A stretch of 6,097 bases of DNA, from the NCBI GenBank assembly GCA_049515555.1, contig JBEKTY010000295.1, forward strand, positions 1 through 6,097, given 5' to 3'. This DNA comes from JBEKTY01 sp049515555 (GTDB lineage: Bacteria > Planctomycetota > Planctomycetia > Pirellulales > Thermoguttaceae). Each line of letters opens with the position of its first letter. Position 1 is the first letter of the stretch. A program made the position numbers and the translations under genes. Positions 5,993-6,097 of this stretch are shown here, one piece after another. A model generated the notes under the pieces. That model saw only the letters and a list, made by a program, of their open reading frames with translations. It ran no database searches and was not told where the DNA came from.

Positions 5993-6097
5993 CCAATACC
6001 GTTGAAATAGTCGTAAGTTGCTTAATAGTAACGTGTTATGAGATGCGGAGCTTTGGCGATTCCGGTTTTGAGGGCAACGCTCGGCAAAGAACGGGGC
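5993..6097. other. AT-richer edge segment, no assignable gene
   Basis: Composition changes abruptly: only 13 of 40 bases in 6001-6040 are G or C. TTGAAA at 6002-6007 and TAGTAA at 6026-6031, 18 nt apart, form a weak sigma70-like pair. An ATG at 6038 opens a frame running off the right edge (starting MRCGALAIPV). A second at 6044 opens another, and minus-strand frames are also open. None has a Shine-Dalgarno, so no CDS is called. Confidence 0.4.

Overview
The window is high-GC bacterial DNA with Shine-Dalgarno motifs, long secreted multidomain proteins and intergenic space filled with short dispersed repeats. The style fits a planctomycete (Pirellulales or Phycisphaerae-like). That is an inference from the repeat types, the secreted proteins and the small three-helix membrane protein; no marker gene is present. 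All supported genes are on the + strand.

Layout: (1) 2-1501 is the 3' part of a large gene. It has about 12 tandem Pro/Ser/Thr-rich units, then a beta-propeller-like domain; its start lies left of the window. (2) 1502-1623 is a composite micro-repeat element in reverse orientation, directly abutting that stop codon. (3) 1659-2000 encodes a small three-TM membrane protein, probably from a GTG start. (4) 2006-2083 is an inverted pair of REP-like palindromes, and 2095-2113 is another stem-loop. (5) 2249-4699 encodes a secreted transglutaminase-like protein with a C-terminal region resembling carbohydrate-binding DNRLRE/CBM96 modules. (6) 4715-5878 encodes a secreted, mostly helical protein of unknown function, 15 nt downstream and surely co-transcribed. 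(7) 5896-5987 holds a strong GC-rich hairpin and related inverted repeats. (8) From about 5993 the base composition drops sharply to the window edge.

The most notable observation is that a second copy of the composite element, in the opposite orientation to the first, sits inside the signal peptide of the transglutaminase-like gene. It occupies exactly 150 bp (50 codons, no stop) between two copies of an 11-bp direct repeat. Removing it in silico restores an ordinary Sec signal peptide. This looks like in-frame colonisation of a protein gene by a small repeat element, comparable in principle to the Rickettsia palindromic elements.

The two secreted products of the 2249-5878 operon probably act together outside the cytoplasm, on protein or polysaccharide. 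The exact substrate cannot be read from the sequence. The propeller gene appears to be a separate unit, cut off from the operon by the repeat-rich 750-bp stretch.
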